The position numbers were made by a program, and so were the translations under genes. Shown here piece after piece: positions 9,950 through 21,800 of a DNA stretch of 64,000 bases. The notes beneath the pieces were generated by a model, which searched no databases, was not told the origin of the DNA, and worked only from the letters and a program-made list of their open reading frames with translations. The stretch's first letter is position 1; each line of letters begins with the position of its first letter. The stretch comes from Neodiprion pinetum (lineage: Eukaryota > Arthropoda > Insecta > Hymenoptera > Diprionidae). The stretch spans positions 36,261,089-36,325,088 of the forward strand of contig NC_060232.1 of the NCBI RefSeq assembly GCF_021155775.2, in the 5' to 3' direction.

Positions 9950-11055
9950 ATGAAGGCAAGTGATGTAATTACATTGTGAGAGTTCCACGGACCGCGGCTC
10001 TTGGTCTAGCCGAGAGTTGCCGCTACTCGAAGATTCGATTTCATCCGCGATTTAATCCCGCACAGTGTTACTTGCTTATCCAAAGTGCAATTTAATACCC
10101 GCAACTCTCCGCGATTTTTTCAATAATCGTCAGTCCAATCACGACGTCAGGTATACCGATTCTTCCTCCCGTAACCGATTTATCCGATTTCTCCACAGTT
10201 CGCAGCCACAGCTCTCCTCCTCACGATCGGCGTCGCGGCGTCCGCTCGTCTCGATCACACTTATCTTCCACCAGGATCCGCAGCCTCCGCCGGTGGTGCT
10301 GGATTCGTTCAACCCCCGGGTTTCGGCGGCAGCTTCAACCGTCCCGCATCCGTTTCCGCTCCCGCCCACAAGGTCCAGAGCGGAGCTTACAGCCAAGGTC
10401 AAACCGGAGGCTACCAAGGTCAGACCGGAGCTTACCAGGGTCAGAGCGGTGCCTACCAAGGTCAGGGGGGAGCTTACCAAGGTCAGAGCGGAGCTTACCA
10501 AGGTCAGAGCGGAGCTTACCAAGGTCAGAAGACCTCCTACAACCAGGGACAGACCGGATACAGCGGTCAGCAATACGCCATAAAGCAGTTCAACAACGAG
10601 AACAACGGAGACGGATCTTACCAGTTCAATTACGAGACTGAGAACGGAATCTCTGCTCAAGAAGCCGGCGTCCTTCAAGGTGAGGGCACGCGCAATGCTG
10701 GCTTGTCAGGCGTTGCAGCGACGACGATTTAATCCTTTTCTTTCTCGTCATCCCAGGTGACTCCGAGAGCGTGAGCGGATCCTACTCGTACACCGGACCC
10801 GACGGCGTCCTCTACACGATCCGCTACACCGCTGGACCGGACGGTTTCCATCCCGAGGGCGCTCATCTGCCAACACCGCCCCCGATCTCCGAGGAGATCC
10901 GTCGTGGAGTCGAGCTTTCCCTCGCCGCTGAAGCTCGTGGCGAAAATCAGGACGGTCAGTACCGCGCCGAGCCCCAGCAGAACTACCAGAAGACGAGCTA
11001 CCAGGGTGCCGGTGTTGGAGTCAATTCGGCCAGCCATGCCGGATACCGGTACTGA
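9950..11055 (+). CDS. Cuticular protein, RR-1 (chitin_bind_4) family, 261 aa, with GAYQGQS repeats
   Basis: This is a secreted chitin-binding cuticle protein, paralogous to the gene at 2537-5581. Coding exons are 9950-9955 (Met-Lys), 10199-10679 and 10757-11055. Introns are 9956-10198 (phase 0, GC-AG) and 10680-10756 (phase 1, GT-AG, 77 bp). The 786 coding nt end at TGA. Residues 1-18 (MKFAATALLLTIGVAASA) are a signal peptide, with cleavage before RLDHTYLPPG. The AGGAGFVQPPG that follows is shared with the first gene. Residues 64-113 are seven units of a Gly-Ala-Tyr-Gln-Gly-Gln-Ser heptapeptide, probably extended and flexible. The chitin-binding domain begins about residue 141 (GDGSYQFNYETENG), crosses the second intron and ends at LPTPPP (200-205). 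The core here reads YTAGPDGF where RR-1 proteins usually have YTADENGF. The tail is Gln/Tyr/Gly-rich. Most exon 3 residues match the first gene, including the block EEIRRGVELSLAAEARGENQ. Confidence 0.94.
9956..10198 (+). other. GC-AG intron (intron 1 of cuticular gene 2)
   Basis: The donor reads AAG|GCAAGT, the strong consensus that GC donors need to compensate for the C. The acceptor is TTTCTCCACAG. No GT donor keeps the Met-Lys exon joined in frame to the signal peptide. The orthologous position in the first gene has a normal AAG|GTAAAA donor, so the GT-to-GC change is specific to this copy, or the reverse. Confidence 0.85.
10382..10531 (+). repeat. Coding minisatellite, 21-bp unit (GAYQGQ[S/T/G/K])
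   Basis: Seven consecutive in-frame units, the first 24 bp long and the remaining six 21 bp. The last three units are almost identical in DNA (GGAGCTTACCAAGGTCAGAG), which points to recent unequal exchange or slippage. The array also keeps the minus strand and a second plus frame open, producing long false open frames over 10065-10678. The first cuticular gene has no such array. Confidence 0.95.
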
Positions 11056-11196
11056 TAAGGTTGCGTCGATGATTTTTTTTTGTCGAGAGGATTTCGACCC
11101 TGATATATCGCTCTATGAATGTATTATTAACACCCGCGAATTTACACACCCAGCTAATATGTGCAATTTTTAATTCTCTCCTTAGTAATGAGTGTA

Positions 11197-11202
11197 AATA
11201 AA
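11197..11202 (+). terminator. Polyadenylation signal of cuticular gene 2
   Basis: AATAAA 142 nt after the stop codon, followed by a T-rich stretch. Spacing is like that of the first gene (154 nt). Confidence 0.75.
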
Positions 11203-14200
11203 GTTTAAGTTTTTTTATACAACAAATTCTGCGTGTCGTTTATTTTCATGTAAATCAGTGTCGAGCGCTCCGAATGTTTCTCATCCTTCCTTCGTCTGAC
11301 AATTAGGTTGTTGCATAATTTATTTCGCGGAAACAATTGGTAGAGATTGTCGAAATTTGGCGAGAATGAATATCAAAATTTCTCGATGCATTTCACGCTT
11401 CCTAGTTTGCTTCGGCCTTCTCTGTGATCTGTTTAAGTATTTCTGCAGCAATCGCGATTTAAAGCAGCTCGGTGATAATAAACTGCTGCATTTGTGGAAT
11501 TTATTGATTCTAAAAGATTCTGTAAATCAAAAAGAGGCTGAAACGAATTGTTCTAAAGAGGAAAAAAATCTTTAGAACACACATGCGAATATTTTTAGGC
11601 ACGATAATGAATAACGAAATTTGCAGTTCAGCCATTCAATTAATCCGGTAAAATGATGTTTGTACATTGGAAACTTGTTTTTTAATACGCGTACTTTGTG
11701 GATAAGCCGATTCATTAAATTTTTCGACCAGAAAAAATTCCACGAACTTTCGTGTTTACCATTCGTGGATTTTCGTCCATGATAATGTATACCGGCCAAA
11801 ATAAATATAACGTAAAGGATTAATTCGAGCCAGTTTCGTACAAATTGGCGAGAAGGGCCGAAGTGAAAAATTTTTTTAAAAATGCCACAGCTCGAGGAGA
11901 AATAACTCTCACATCGAGATTTAGTTGTTTGCTTTTTTACGGTTGAAACGGGTGTCGTTTTCTTTTCTTTCCGATCCTTCCGTTCGACGGATATTACCGG
12001 TTGAATTGCCCTTATATTTGCTTGAGCTTTTTCGTTCGTTTTTAATCCAGTGCCTGCAGGGTACAACAAAGGTGGAATTTACTTGCACTTAGGCGAAAAA
12101 TAAAAACGGATTCGTGCGGATCCTGCCCATGTAGAGTATAAATCGACGGAAACGGAGAGAGTCGTTGTTTTTGGTTAAGATTATTAGAACCTTCGTACCT
12201 ACTATACGCAGGCGATGAAAAAGGTCGGTGTTTTCGGGTTAAATCCTTGCCTGTCTGGCTGCGCGTCGACTTTCTCCCTTCTCTTATTTTTCATTCCTCG
12301 TTCAGGATGGCAGTGGAAACTAGAATCGGCGGGGTGTTTTCTCCTGGTGTACGGGATTGGTCGATGTTCGCGGGGCGCAGCTGTCTCCGTCATAAATCAA
12401 ACGCAGAACCTATAAAAAGGGGCTAAGGATACGGTAGAAAAAAAATGAAGAAAGAAATCTCAGTGTTACGCTCGCGCTGCGTCCACGCTTTTACCCACTT
12501 CGATTCACGTTTTAACATTTATTACCTTTTTACGAACCGCTTCATATCGCCCGGGATGATAAAATGTGGAGAACAAGCCGACGGCTGACGTGACAAGCAT
12601 CCGGGTCACCCGATCAAAACCCTATTGTCTGCATGTCTCTCTACGAATCTCGTTAATTCGACATTTTTCACACTCACTTTGTACCGACCGTCGTATGCAG
12701 ATTCCTCTCCACCTCTGGATATTTTTTGGCGCACCTCATTTCGCTGGCTGTTGCGCGAAGCCGTAACCGCAGGTTCAGTGTGATACAATTGTGAGATGCA
12801 ATTGTTTTTTGAAAAGTGTATCAAAATATGGAAGAAATTCGAGTTGGATTCGCTTTTTCGCTTCGCTGCATCGTCAGTTGTGATTTTTATAGGTCGGTTT
12901 CGCCGATCCATGGGGTCACCGGGACGATTCGCATTCCATGTTTTCTGGAAACAATTTCACGTTTTTTTTTTTATCGAGATTGCGAATGTCGATAGATTGC
13001 CGGTTGAAAGAAAGAAAAGACGATAATCGACGGACGCGTCGGTGGCTGAACGACAAATCTTGATCAAGAGTGATTTTATCAAGTACAAGACGAAGCGAAT
13101 TCTCACCTGGACGAGCTTTCGTCTAGCAGAAACTTTCGAATCGATCACGAAGCTCCTGAGACCGGTAAAAAATGATATTCGTCGAGAGACGGACGATTTT
13201 TTGGTGGAATGCTTTGGCCCGTGCGGAGATATTTCGCTTTAGAAGAAATCCAAACGGAGTGATCCCTTCTGAAACGGTTTGTTTGCCTGCCTTCGGAATC
13301 GTTGGGACGTCGTTTTTTTTTTCTCTCTCCTAGAAATTTTTTCCTCCGGTTTCTCGGACTGCTTGATCATGCACGAATCGGCCGATCGTTCCACGCGCCT
13401 TACTTTCGACTCAAAGGACCGGCGTCGAGGAAGTCGAGTGTGGCCGTTGGAGACGCCTCAAAGGTTTCAGGGCCAATTCAATTTCCCAGCGCAGACGTAC
13501 CTACGTATCCTGCAAAGTGATCCTGCGACGGGAGCGCCCGGCGTAATGGATCTTTCGCGAAAACTTTCAGTTCCTGCCAACCAACTCTGTGCAGTACTAC
13601 CTTACTACCTACGGACTCTCAGACTTTGTATCCGATACCGTTCCCGATAACGTTTCAAAGGGATCGCCTTTACGAGGTGCCGGAAAGAACGCCAACCGAC
13701 GAGCAACGAATCGGGACGCCGAGAGCGTCAACCTCATTGGAAATTCTTCGTGAATATATTCTCTTCGCGAATTTTCACCGTCCAAGTTCGAAAAATAAGA
13801 GATTGAAGCGGTTCCGAGAAATATTCAAAGTTCTAAGGGATCGAAATTATCCTTGAAACTCATCCGATCCGCGCGAACTTTTTAACGATCAAAATCCTGT
13901 GACGCTCAACGTATTTAATCGTTACAGCGACCAAAGTTGAAAATTCATCCTGATTTCACGAAGAGACCAATCTGAATCTTGACGTTGTAAAATTTTTGCT
14001 TTTTCTTCTGGTTTCTCCTTTGAATTTCAACCCCTGCGGAATAGCTTCCACCGCAACTGTACAAACACCGTGTATGATTTATGGGGTGAATTTTTTGCCC
14101 TCGCGATATTGAGATTCATCAGCTCGTCGTGATAAACAGCGGCTCGCCGTCTCTTCTTCTCGTCGGGGATCAAGGCTCGCGGCCTCTGCGGAATAATTCT

Positions 14201-14515
14201 GCAGCACGAGGCAATTTTGGTTTGGTAAAAATTATATTTGGATGAGGCGAGTTTCTTCCAAAGTCGCAATTTTTCATCGTGAAATTCCCGTCCCGTATCC
14301 TCCCAGCTACACGTACAGGGTTTCCTTTTTATCCTCGCAGACTGTAGTTTGTCTATTCAATTTTGACCCGCCGGACCGTTAAAGTCGTAACGTATTTTCG
14401 CGAGTCCAGTGTCTAAATCATTTTTAGGACGATATTTACCTCCCCTTATCCTCGTCGCAGGATATTTCTGCTCGTATTTCATACCGGGGGAAATTTTATT
14501 GTTTTTATAGAATCT

Positions 14516-14536
14516 CTGCTGCTGCTGCTGCTGCTG
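14516..14536. repeat. (CTG)n microsatellite
   Basis: Seven CTG/CAG triplets in non-coding context. No flanking exon signals, so it is not a polyglutamine tract. Confidence 0.9.
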
Positions 14537-14724
14537 CAGAGAAGAGTCGAGAAATCATATTAGGCGATAACGGGGGACGAACGCGCCTTTATCTCTCCTG
14601 AAAATTTCTGATGTATGTGTAGTTCCTCCGTTTTTTCTTTTTGTTTTTTTTTATTTCTCTTTTTTTATAAAGAAGCTTTGGGGGTAAACAGCCGTAATTT
14701 CTTTTCTTCTCTTCGGGAAATTCG

Positions 14725-14747
14725 ATATATATATATATATATATATA
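14725..14747. repeat. (AT)n microsatellite
   Basis: Uninterrupted AT dinucleotides of about 11 units in AT-rich intergenic sequence. Confidence 0.9.
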
Positions 14748-15550
14748 ATATCATTGCGGACGTTCATCGCTACGAAAAGTACTAACGCGCGGTCATAAAA
14801 TTCTAATTTTCTTTCTCAGCGTTTAAATTATACCGTTCACCAGCTGTACGGTAGAAAATTATTGTTTCAAAATGTCAAAGCTTTCAGTTAATCGCCCACG
14901 TTGAAGTAATAAATATTCTGTATTGATAAATTTACCAACCAATGATTCAACCGAGTTTTATTTTGTTCCAAAAAAGAGAATTCAACTGATATTGTAAAAA
15001 AATTGTACAATTCGTAATTCGAATGTATAAAATATGATTCGTGAAACAAACGTCGAACGTAAAACGTCAGAGCTTTCTAATTACGAATAACGAATCGTCT
15101 TTGTTCGTAGCATATAATATTAAACCCTAGTAAGAAACAGGATTCCAAAAAACGGATGCTTTCCAAAAGCAGCGAACCTACCGCGGGAGTAACGAAAATC
15201 GACGCAGGTTTGTAATTGGCTGCGGATTTATCCGTCCCGTCCGGATGAGGGAAAATGGGGAATAAGGAGGGGTAGGAATTTCACGTTGCAGACAAATCGC
15301 CGACGATATAGAGGGTAGGTACAAAGAGCGGAGGAACGTCGAGCGGTCCTCCGGATGAACAATAGATGGTGGGGCTAGTAAGTGAGCTTGTAAGTCTCTT
15401 GCGATAACAGTTACAAACGACCCTCTCGAACCGCGGCGCCAGGCGTCGCGGCCCGAAGCGCCGAACGATTCCGCAGCCCGTGGCGCTCACCCCATCGGCC
15501 TGCAGACGCTCTCCTTCACCGTTCGCAACTGACCGGTAGGTGGCACCCAG

Positions 15551-15590
15551 CCCTCTCTCCTCTCCTCTCCTCTCCTCTCCTCTCCTCTCT
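15551..15590. repeat. (CTCTC)n pentanucleotide repeat
   Basis: About seven copies of TCTCC/CTCTC on one strand, forming a pure pyrimidine tract. A (CCG)n run of about seven triplets lies 70 bp further on (15658-15679), within a locally G+C-richer segment. Confidence 0.9.
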
Positions 15591-18500
15591 GCCCCTCTGA
15601 GCTATTCTATTCCATTCCGGACTTCTCGTTCCGCAGCTAAATGCTTGACCGATCGGCACGCCGCCGCCGCCGCCGCCGACCGGTTTTGGTTCGGGGTTGA
15701 AAGTTAACGCGGCGATCCATGTTAGCTGGGCGATTTGTGTTAGCTGTGCGTTTAACGATATCGGGTGAAATCAATACCCGAAGAGAGGGTGTCTGCAAAA
15801 ATATACACGAGCGCACACACGCGCAGAGACGCGCACACACGGACGTGTATAAATATATTCGATGCAAGGGAATTTCTCGAACCGCGAAAATTTTCGCCCA
15901 CTTTTAACCGGCGTCGTCGCCTCTCACCGCGTGGGGATAATGATCGATCTGTTTGCCGATTTAAATAGGCTGCAGAGGGTTGTACGAGTAGAGGCTGCAA
16001 ACCTCACTTCGGAATATATGAATGAAAATAATATCCGTAAAATTCCGGGGACCGAGTGTAAAAAACGAAAATAATAATCGGTGAAAATCGGCGTATACGC
16101 GAGATTTCGCTTATCCCCTTTCACGTTTCCCTTTCCCTTTTCCTTTCCCTTCCCTCGCCCTTCGCAGCCCGCAATTGCACGCGACGTGGTGAGATAACGA
16201 CGCGACATTTTTTCTCTTCTTTTTCAATATTTTTTATCCCGTTACCTCCGTACCCTGGATCGCGTTATTGTTATTATTGTTATTAGCGTTTTTCTTTCAC
16301 CCTTCCCTTTTTAATCCGGACATAAAACGTCACCGAAATCTATAATTATTATACGCCGCGTGTGTGCTTGCTCGCGGAGCTTTCAACGTGATGAAAATTT
16401 AATCGACACTTCGGGAGGGGGGAAAGAAGTGAATATGAATTAATATTATTCAAACCTTTGTCAATGCGAATACTTGACAGGAAATTTAGTACTACTTGAC
16501 GTTTGAAAAATTCATGAGAACCGTGACGAATTGTTTAATATTGCGATATCGAAAATCGTCCATACATTATACATGCAACGTATACATGCATGTATAAGTA
16601 TGATACGTACGTTCGTCTCTCAGGCATCCGAACATGCGGCGTGTGGTTTCATCGGGATGGAATTTCAATGCGAAAGTTTTCGCGCAGATAACTTTTGAAA
16701 TATTTTAAGCCCTTGTTTTTATTATTTGTTCCTCTTCTCCTCCCCTTTCCCCACGTACAGACTAGGTATAGATTCTCTTTTCTCCTTTCTTTTTTCTTTC
16801 TTCTTTGTACCGTCCCCGCCCCGCCCCACCCCGTCCCCCATCACCGTATAAGCGTAAGAATTGATGGGGCGGTTTTGCAAACGAATCACAATGCGAAATA
16901 TCGAATGCGAAATATATCTCCCCGTGACGTGCATATCAATACGGCTAACCCGTAATACGGTTTCGCATAGCGCGACAGAATTTTCTCCGTTTCAATCGCT
17001 CGGGTTTTGTGTATAACCAATTCTCCGGGTTCTGATCTATACGTACATCAGCAGGGTATCCACGACACGCGTACACCTACGTTTTGATGTTGGGGTAGTT
17101 CGTTTGATTGACCGACGCGGTTCGTAGGTACGTGATTACACGTCAACAGTTGCGTTTTTATTTACTCACAGAAATAATTGACCGGGTTACGGAAATACGT
17201 GAATTTTTTTAACATCGTTCTTTTTATCGTGCTCAACTAAATTCAAACCTTTCAGTTGGTCGATTTTTACGCGATGTGATTATCGTGCGACAGCTTCGTG
17301 CAACAATTTTTTGCCCTTTGTTCCAAGAGCTGGATCGTACATCACTTTCTCTTTTACGTTTAGACGCAGTCAAAGCAAAACTGGGATTTGTAACTCAGAA
17401 TTTGTATGCAGGGTTACATTGAAATGGGTTTATTTTTGAAAAAAACTAATACCAATGAGGAAAGAATTTTTTCTCGTTGACGGATGAATTCCGCAGAAAA
17501 ATTGGATGAAAATTTGTGTGTCATAGGAAGATGTTACGCACAATCAGGATTAAATACGGATTGAAAATATCAAAGTATTTCGATGTAACAAAACATCTGG
17601 GAGTAAATTTCAATCTACTCGAGGGAATACTTTGTATAATACAACCTCTCCAATTTATTATAAAATTATACTATAATTAGAATTGGAAGGAGTAGAAATT
17701 CCCCAGCTTTGAAAGATCGTGTAATTATATTTTAATCGCAGCTCGTTACTGGGCAGAGATCTTTGATATTTCAAGGGAATTCCTGCCGGTGGGTGTTACC
17801 AGGCAAGAAAATTCTTTTCCCAAGGACATTTTTTGTCAGCTTCTTTCGCACAGCGTTCACTTGAGTATTCTCTCGAAGGGGCAATCCCGCCGTTTTAAAT
17901 CGAACGTCGAAAACTAGCCGATCCTTTATCCATCGGTAAATTCGCCGATCCTAGTATTTTTTCCCTCTTCTTTTTCTTCCGTCCCGTGTCGATGTTGTTA
18001 TTTTTCTTTCTTGTTCTTGCGAGAGCAAACTTGTCGAGAGTTAGTTTTTTCTCTCCATCCATCCCGCCTCCACTTTCTTCGGCCGATTTTCTCTCTTTCT
18101 CTCTCTCTCTCTCTCCTTGCAGGACCGGCGGTTTTTTCGCTACTTCAGCTTTCTTATCGCCCGCCACTTTTTCCCTCGGCCGCATTTCGCGCAAAGGGAC
18201 ACGCATCGCGTCAGATTCGCCCGGAAGTCGAATACCGGGCAAAGTTGGGGAGGCCAGAAGTGGAAAAGTCCGGAGTGGTCGGACGGCCGGTTTCGCGATA
18301 TCTTGTATCGGCGATCGCGCCTCGCCCCGCGCTCAGAAATTCGTCCTGCCTCATCCCGCAATTCGGATATCCTTGCAGCCGTGTCTCAGCTCCGCAAGAC
18401 GGGTACCTAATTTCTCCCATTCCCACGGCTTAACTCCTCGCAATCCAATTTGCCCTGGTTCTTAACTCGCGGCAGACCAGAACCGCCGTGCTGCAAGCTC

Positions 18501-18732
18501 CGGGATTTGTTCTGTTTCACCGCATGCTGCTAACCATTTTCGTGGTTAATCTTCGTACGCGTGTAATTACATCTCGCCTTTCGTCTCCGATTCGGATAGG
18601 TACGTTAGACACTCCATTCTATCACTGCATGCAGCGTTCCCTCACTACGGTCAGGATTGTCATGTCTCGAGGTAGCGGAAGTAACGAGGAACGGACCGAA
18701 GAACAGAGTCGCAAGTTATAGAATACTCGACT

Positions 18733-18879
18733 TTAACCCTTTCGGTCATGGAAGCCACTTTAGCGGCAACCTTTTTTCTTCTTTTTTTTATATTTTCTGA
18801 AAATATTTCACGCAAAATCTTGAACTTTCCGTGCCAAAAAAAAAAAAAAAAAACCGACTTGCGTGACTGAAAGGGTTAA
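18733..18879. mobile_element. piggyBac-like MITE with TTAA target-site duplication
   Basis: The element is 139 bp (18737-18875), flanked on both sides by TTAA (18733-18736 and 18876-18879). Its ends are inverted repeats: left CCCTTTCGGTCATG, right complement CCCTTTCAGTCACG. Insertion at TTAA and termini starting CCC are hallmarks of the piggyBac superfamily. It encodes nothing. The interior holds a poly-A run of 17. A solo TTAACCCTTTCGTGC end occurs at 33933-33947, but I found no partner end there. Confidence 0.78.
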
Positions 18880-21800
18880 GCGAGTGCTTCGTGAATTGAA
18901 CGGACTAATCTACTTGTTGCCAATTGAAGTGAATTACGTTTGACTCGAAGTAATTTTGATCGATATTTCAGGTGAATATTCAAAACGTTTGGGCGCGGGT
19001 GAAAATATGGATGAATTAGAAAATAGAAGGGACGTGATATCAAATTTAATAGAGTTTCAAAATTTAGGGAGTCAAAGTATACGAAAAAAGTTTCAGTATA
19101 GTAAAGCAGAACGTAGAATTAATTTCAATTCAATTTCATGTGACTTCAGAGTTGCGACAAATTTGCGTTCCGAGATCGCAGATACGAATTACAGTTCCAA
19201 TTCTTGATAATATACGACTGTTAAAATTGCAATGCCGGAACGCCATCGTTCAGAATTCTCTCTACCAGCATATAATCAGAGTGTCTTCCTCTTTATTTCC
19301 TGACAAAATTGAAAATTTATTCTCAAGCTGTATCGTCGAGTCACGGTGATACGCGAGGGCGTACAAGTACGATAAAATGAGGGTAGATTTTTATCGAGCC
19401 AATTGTAGCTCGTTAGGTCGGGTGAACGAGGTCGGGGTAATCATGTTGCAGTTGATAAGCCGACTGGATTGAAAAACAGCCCAGTTTCGGTGAATCGCTA
19501 ATGATTCCGAACCCCCGTAATTTCCATCAAGCAGCAGATCCCGATCGGCTCCGCTATCTCGACGGCATCCCTTTGGAGCAGTTCACCTCTCTTGAAATCA
19601 ACCCTGCACCGCGTATAAAACGTCAGCCTTTCCCTCGTACCTCCGCACCGGAGTTCTCTTTGTCGCTCGTACCTGCTATTATCGTTCCTATCTAACGAAG
19701 CTCGAAACGCGAAACAAAAAGCGATTCAACGCGATAGTCAAACCGCTTGATTAGTGCCGGTTTATCCTATCCTGCCGAGCGCCGCGTGCTCTGTATATAG
19801 ACATATGCGTAAAGTAGAAATGAAAAGCTCCGTAGTTTCGATGCAAATTCGAATTGCGGAAGCAGATTTGCTAATCGAACGGCGCTAATTTCTGCCCGAT
19901 TTTTTCTCACCCCCGTCTAAATTCGACGTGACGAGTCCGAGATTTTTTTTTTTTTTGCCAATATCTATTCTCGATTCGTTTCGGGGACCGGAGACGAAAG
20001 TCATCCACGGGTCCCGGTTTCCCCTGAGCGGGCAGAAATCCTGCTGCAGTAGGACGAGGAGGATATTCCGTCGGCGCTTAAGACGGCCGAGCGGCTTAAT
20101 CCGAAGACCCGCTTTGCGCGTCGGTTCCTCTTCCTTTCTCTCCTTATTTTATGTCTAGCAACAAATCAACTCGGTAATGGAATTGCTACTCCCGAGTCTA
20201 ATAAAAGTTGCAGAGATTTGCCCCAGGTTTTTCAACCTGCCACCTTTATTACTCATTTCGTATTTTCACAACCTTCTCGGCAACCGGGCAGCCAACGGCG
20301 CACACCTCGAGGCACGATATTAATGGCGGGAACTGGGATAAGTGGCGCATGTATCAACTTCTCTAAAAATGATAACAAGGAGAAGAAAAATAAATATACG
20401 TTAAAAATACAGGTAATTTAAAGTCGCTACCTTAGGGCAGGTGAGGAAAGAGAATTACACGGGATTCTTATCAAGCGTTTTATTTATTCTCTCGTTTTTT
20501 CATTACGTTGACTCGGGCGTGTATAAAAATTACACGCATTTTCTCCCTTATAGGTATTAGATTCTTCACCGAATTTAAAGTTGGCTTAGAGAAGAGGAAA
20601 GAAGGAAATAAAAATAAGCAAACGAAGGACGCGAAAAGTGGAAAAAATACAGTACACGCAATAATGTAGGGTAAAAACTTGAAAGTAAGGAAAAAGTAAT
20701 TTTATCCCAGGGTCAGAGGTGAATTGGATTCTAAGGTTTGACGTATACGAGAGCTGAGGGAGGAAAAGAGAGAGAAGGGGAGATGCGGAAGAAGCTGGTT
20801 TGTGAAAAGTTTAAAATTTATCGGCTCGTAAGCCATTTTCCTGGACGGTGACAAAAACGAGGGAAAGCTCTCGTTCGACTTGCGCTTTGCAGCAGCTACT
20901 CGGGTATAACTGCAGCTGCACCGTCGAGTTTTAACTCCGACGTTCAACTAGCCAAGATTTAAATGGCGCTATATGCGCGCGACATTCACGTACTTGCATA
21001 TTTACTTCCCTCTATCACCGATCACCACGTGTGTATAGGTATGCATTCCAGATATCCGCATCTCGTTTCGCGCTGGCCAAGAAAAAGTTGGTTCGTCCAT
21101 AACTGCACAGTAGTTTGCCTCTTCGATTTACCCAGTTTCTTTTACACGCTTTACGCTTTCCGCTTCCATACGTGCGGCGCTAACACTTTATTGCTGAAAT
21201 CGAATTCAACCACTTTTCAGAGAATTTAGTTATCTGCGAGTACTGGCGGAATAGAAAATAAATAAATAAATGCTGCGTCTGGCAAACAAAATTGTAGAAA
21301 CCAAAACGTGTGTTTCTTCTATACGTTAAACTTGTCAAGAAAACTGGTTTAACGTAACGGTGACGTTGCGAATAACGCGTCGTCTTCACTTAAAAATTAT
21401 TACAGAATCTTAATTTCATTTGCGAAAAAGTTCGCCTGAAATGAAGATATGCTGGAAAGTAAGTCTAGTCCGTTTCTTGAACGAAAATTTTATTTGCATC
21501 GTAGTTATAATCTCTGGACATTTCCCCGCACGAATCTTACTCCCGAAGAGTTTCCAAGTCCGGAGACAGGTGTTAATTACCATATTAATCATCTTGTCGG
21601 CATTTTGGATATGCGTAATAATATCAGAGGACCTGAGGCCTTGGAAAAAACTGTCGCATTGCCACACAGTTGCGCTTCAATTTTACTTTTCACCTCACGT
21701 ACGGTACGGGGAAAGAAATTATCGCCTGCAATTGCAGCGTCGGAATGAGCGAAAAGTCTTGTTTTGATGGTGAAAATAAAGTCAGGGCCGTTGCACAGCG

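Larger units (their letters stand above)
11203..18732. other. Intergenic sequence without a recognisable gene
   Basis: No exon I can support in 7.5 kb. The longest frame, minus strand 11572-12069, matches no family I know and is Lys/Ser/Phe-rich. TATA-like strings occur at 12135 and 12412, but no convincing coding exon follows either. A possible mariner-like end lies at 11303-11335. Microsatellites are listed separately. A G+C-richer block at 18040-18470 follows a CT tract and stays open in several frames, without family features. Confidence 0.55.

Noticed and set aside
10065..10678. Long frames on the minus strand (179 codons) and in a second plus frame
   Set aside because: Both are by-products of the 21-bp coding repeat and the codon bias of the true cuticular exon 10199-10679.
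12410..12600. TATAAAAAG followed by ATGAAGAAAG, resembling a cuticular gene start
   Set aside because: The frame after the ATG has no signal peptide and stops after about 47 codons. No donor leads to a plausible exon.
17986..18465. Plus-strand frame of 159 codons with a hydrophobic N-terminus
   Set aside because: The hydrophobic part comes from T-rich sequence and a CT microsatellite. All three plus frames stay open here and none shows a family motif.
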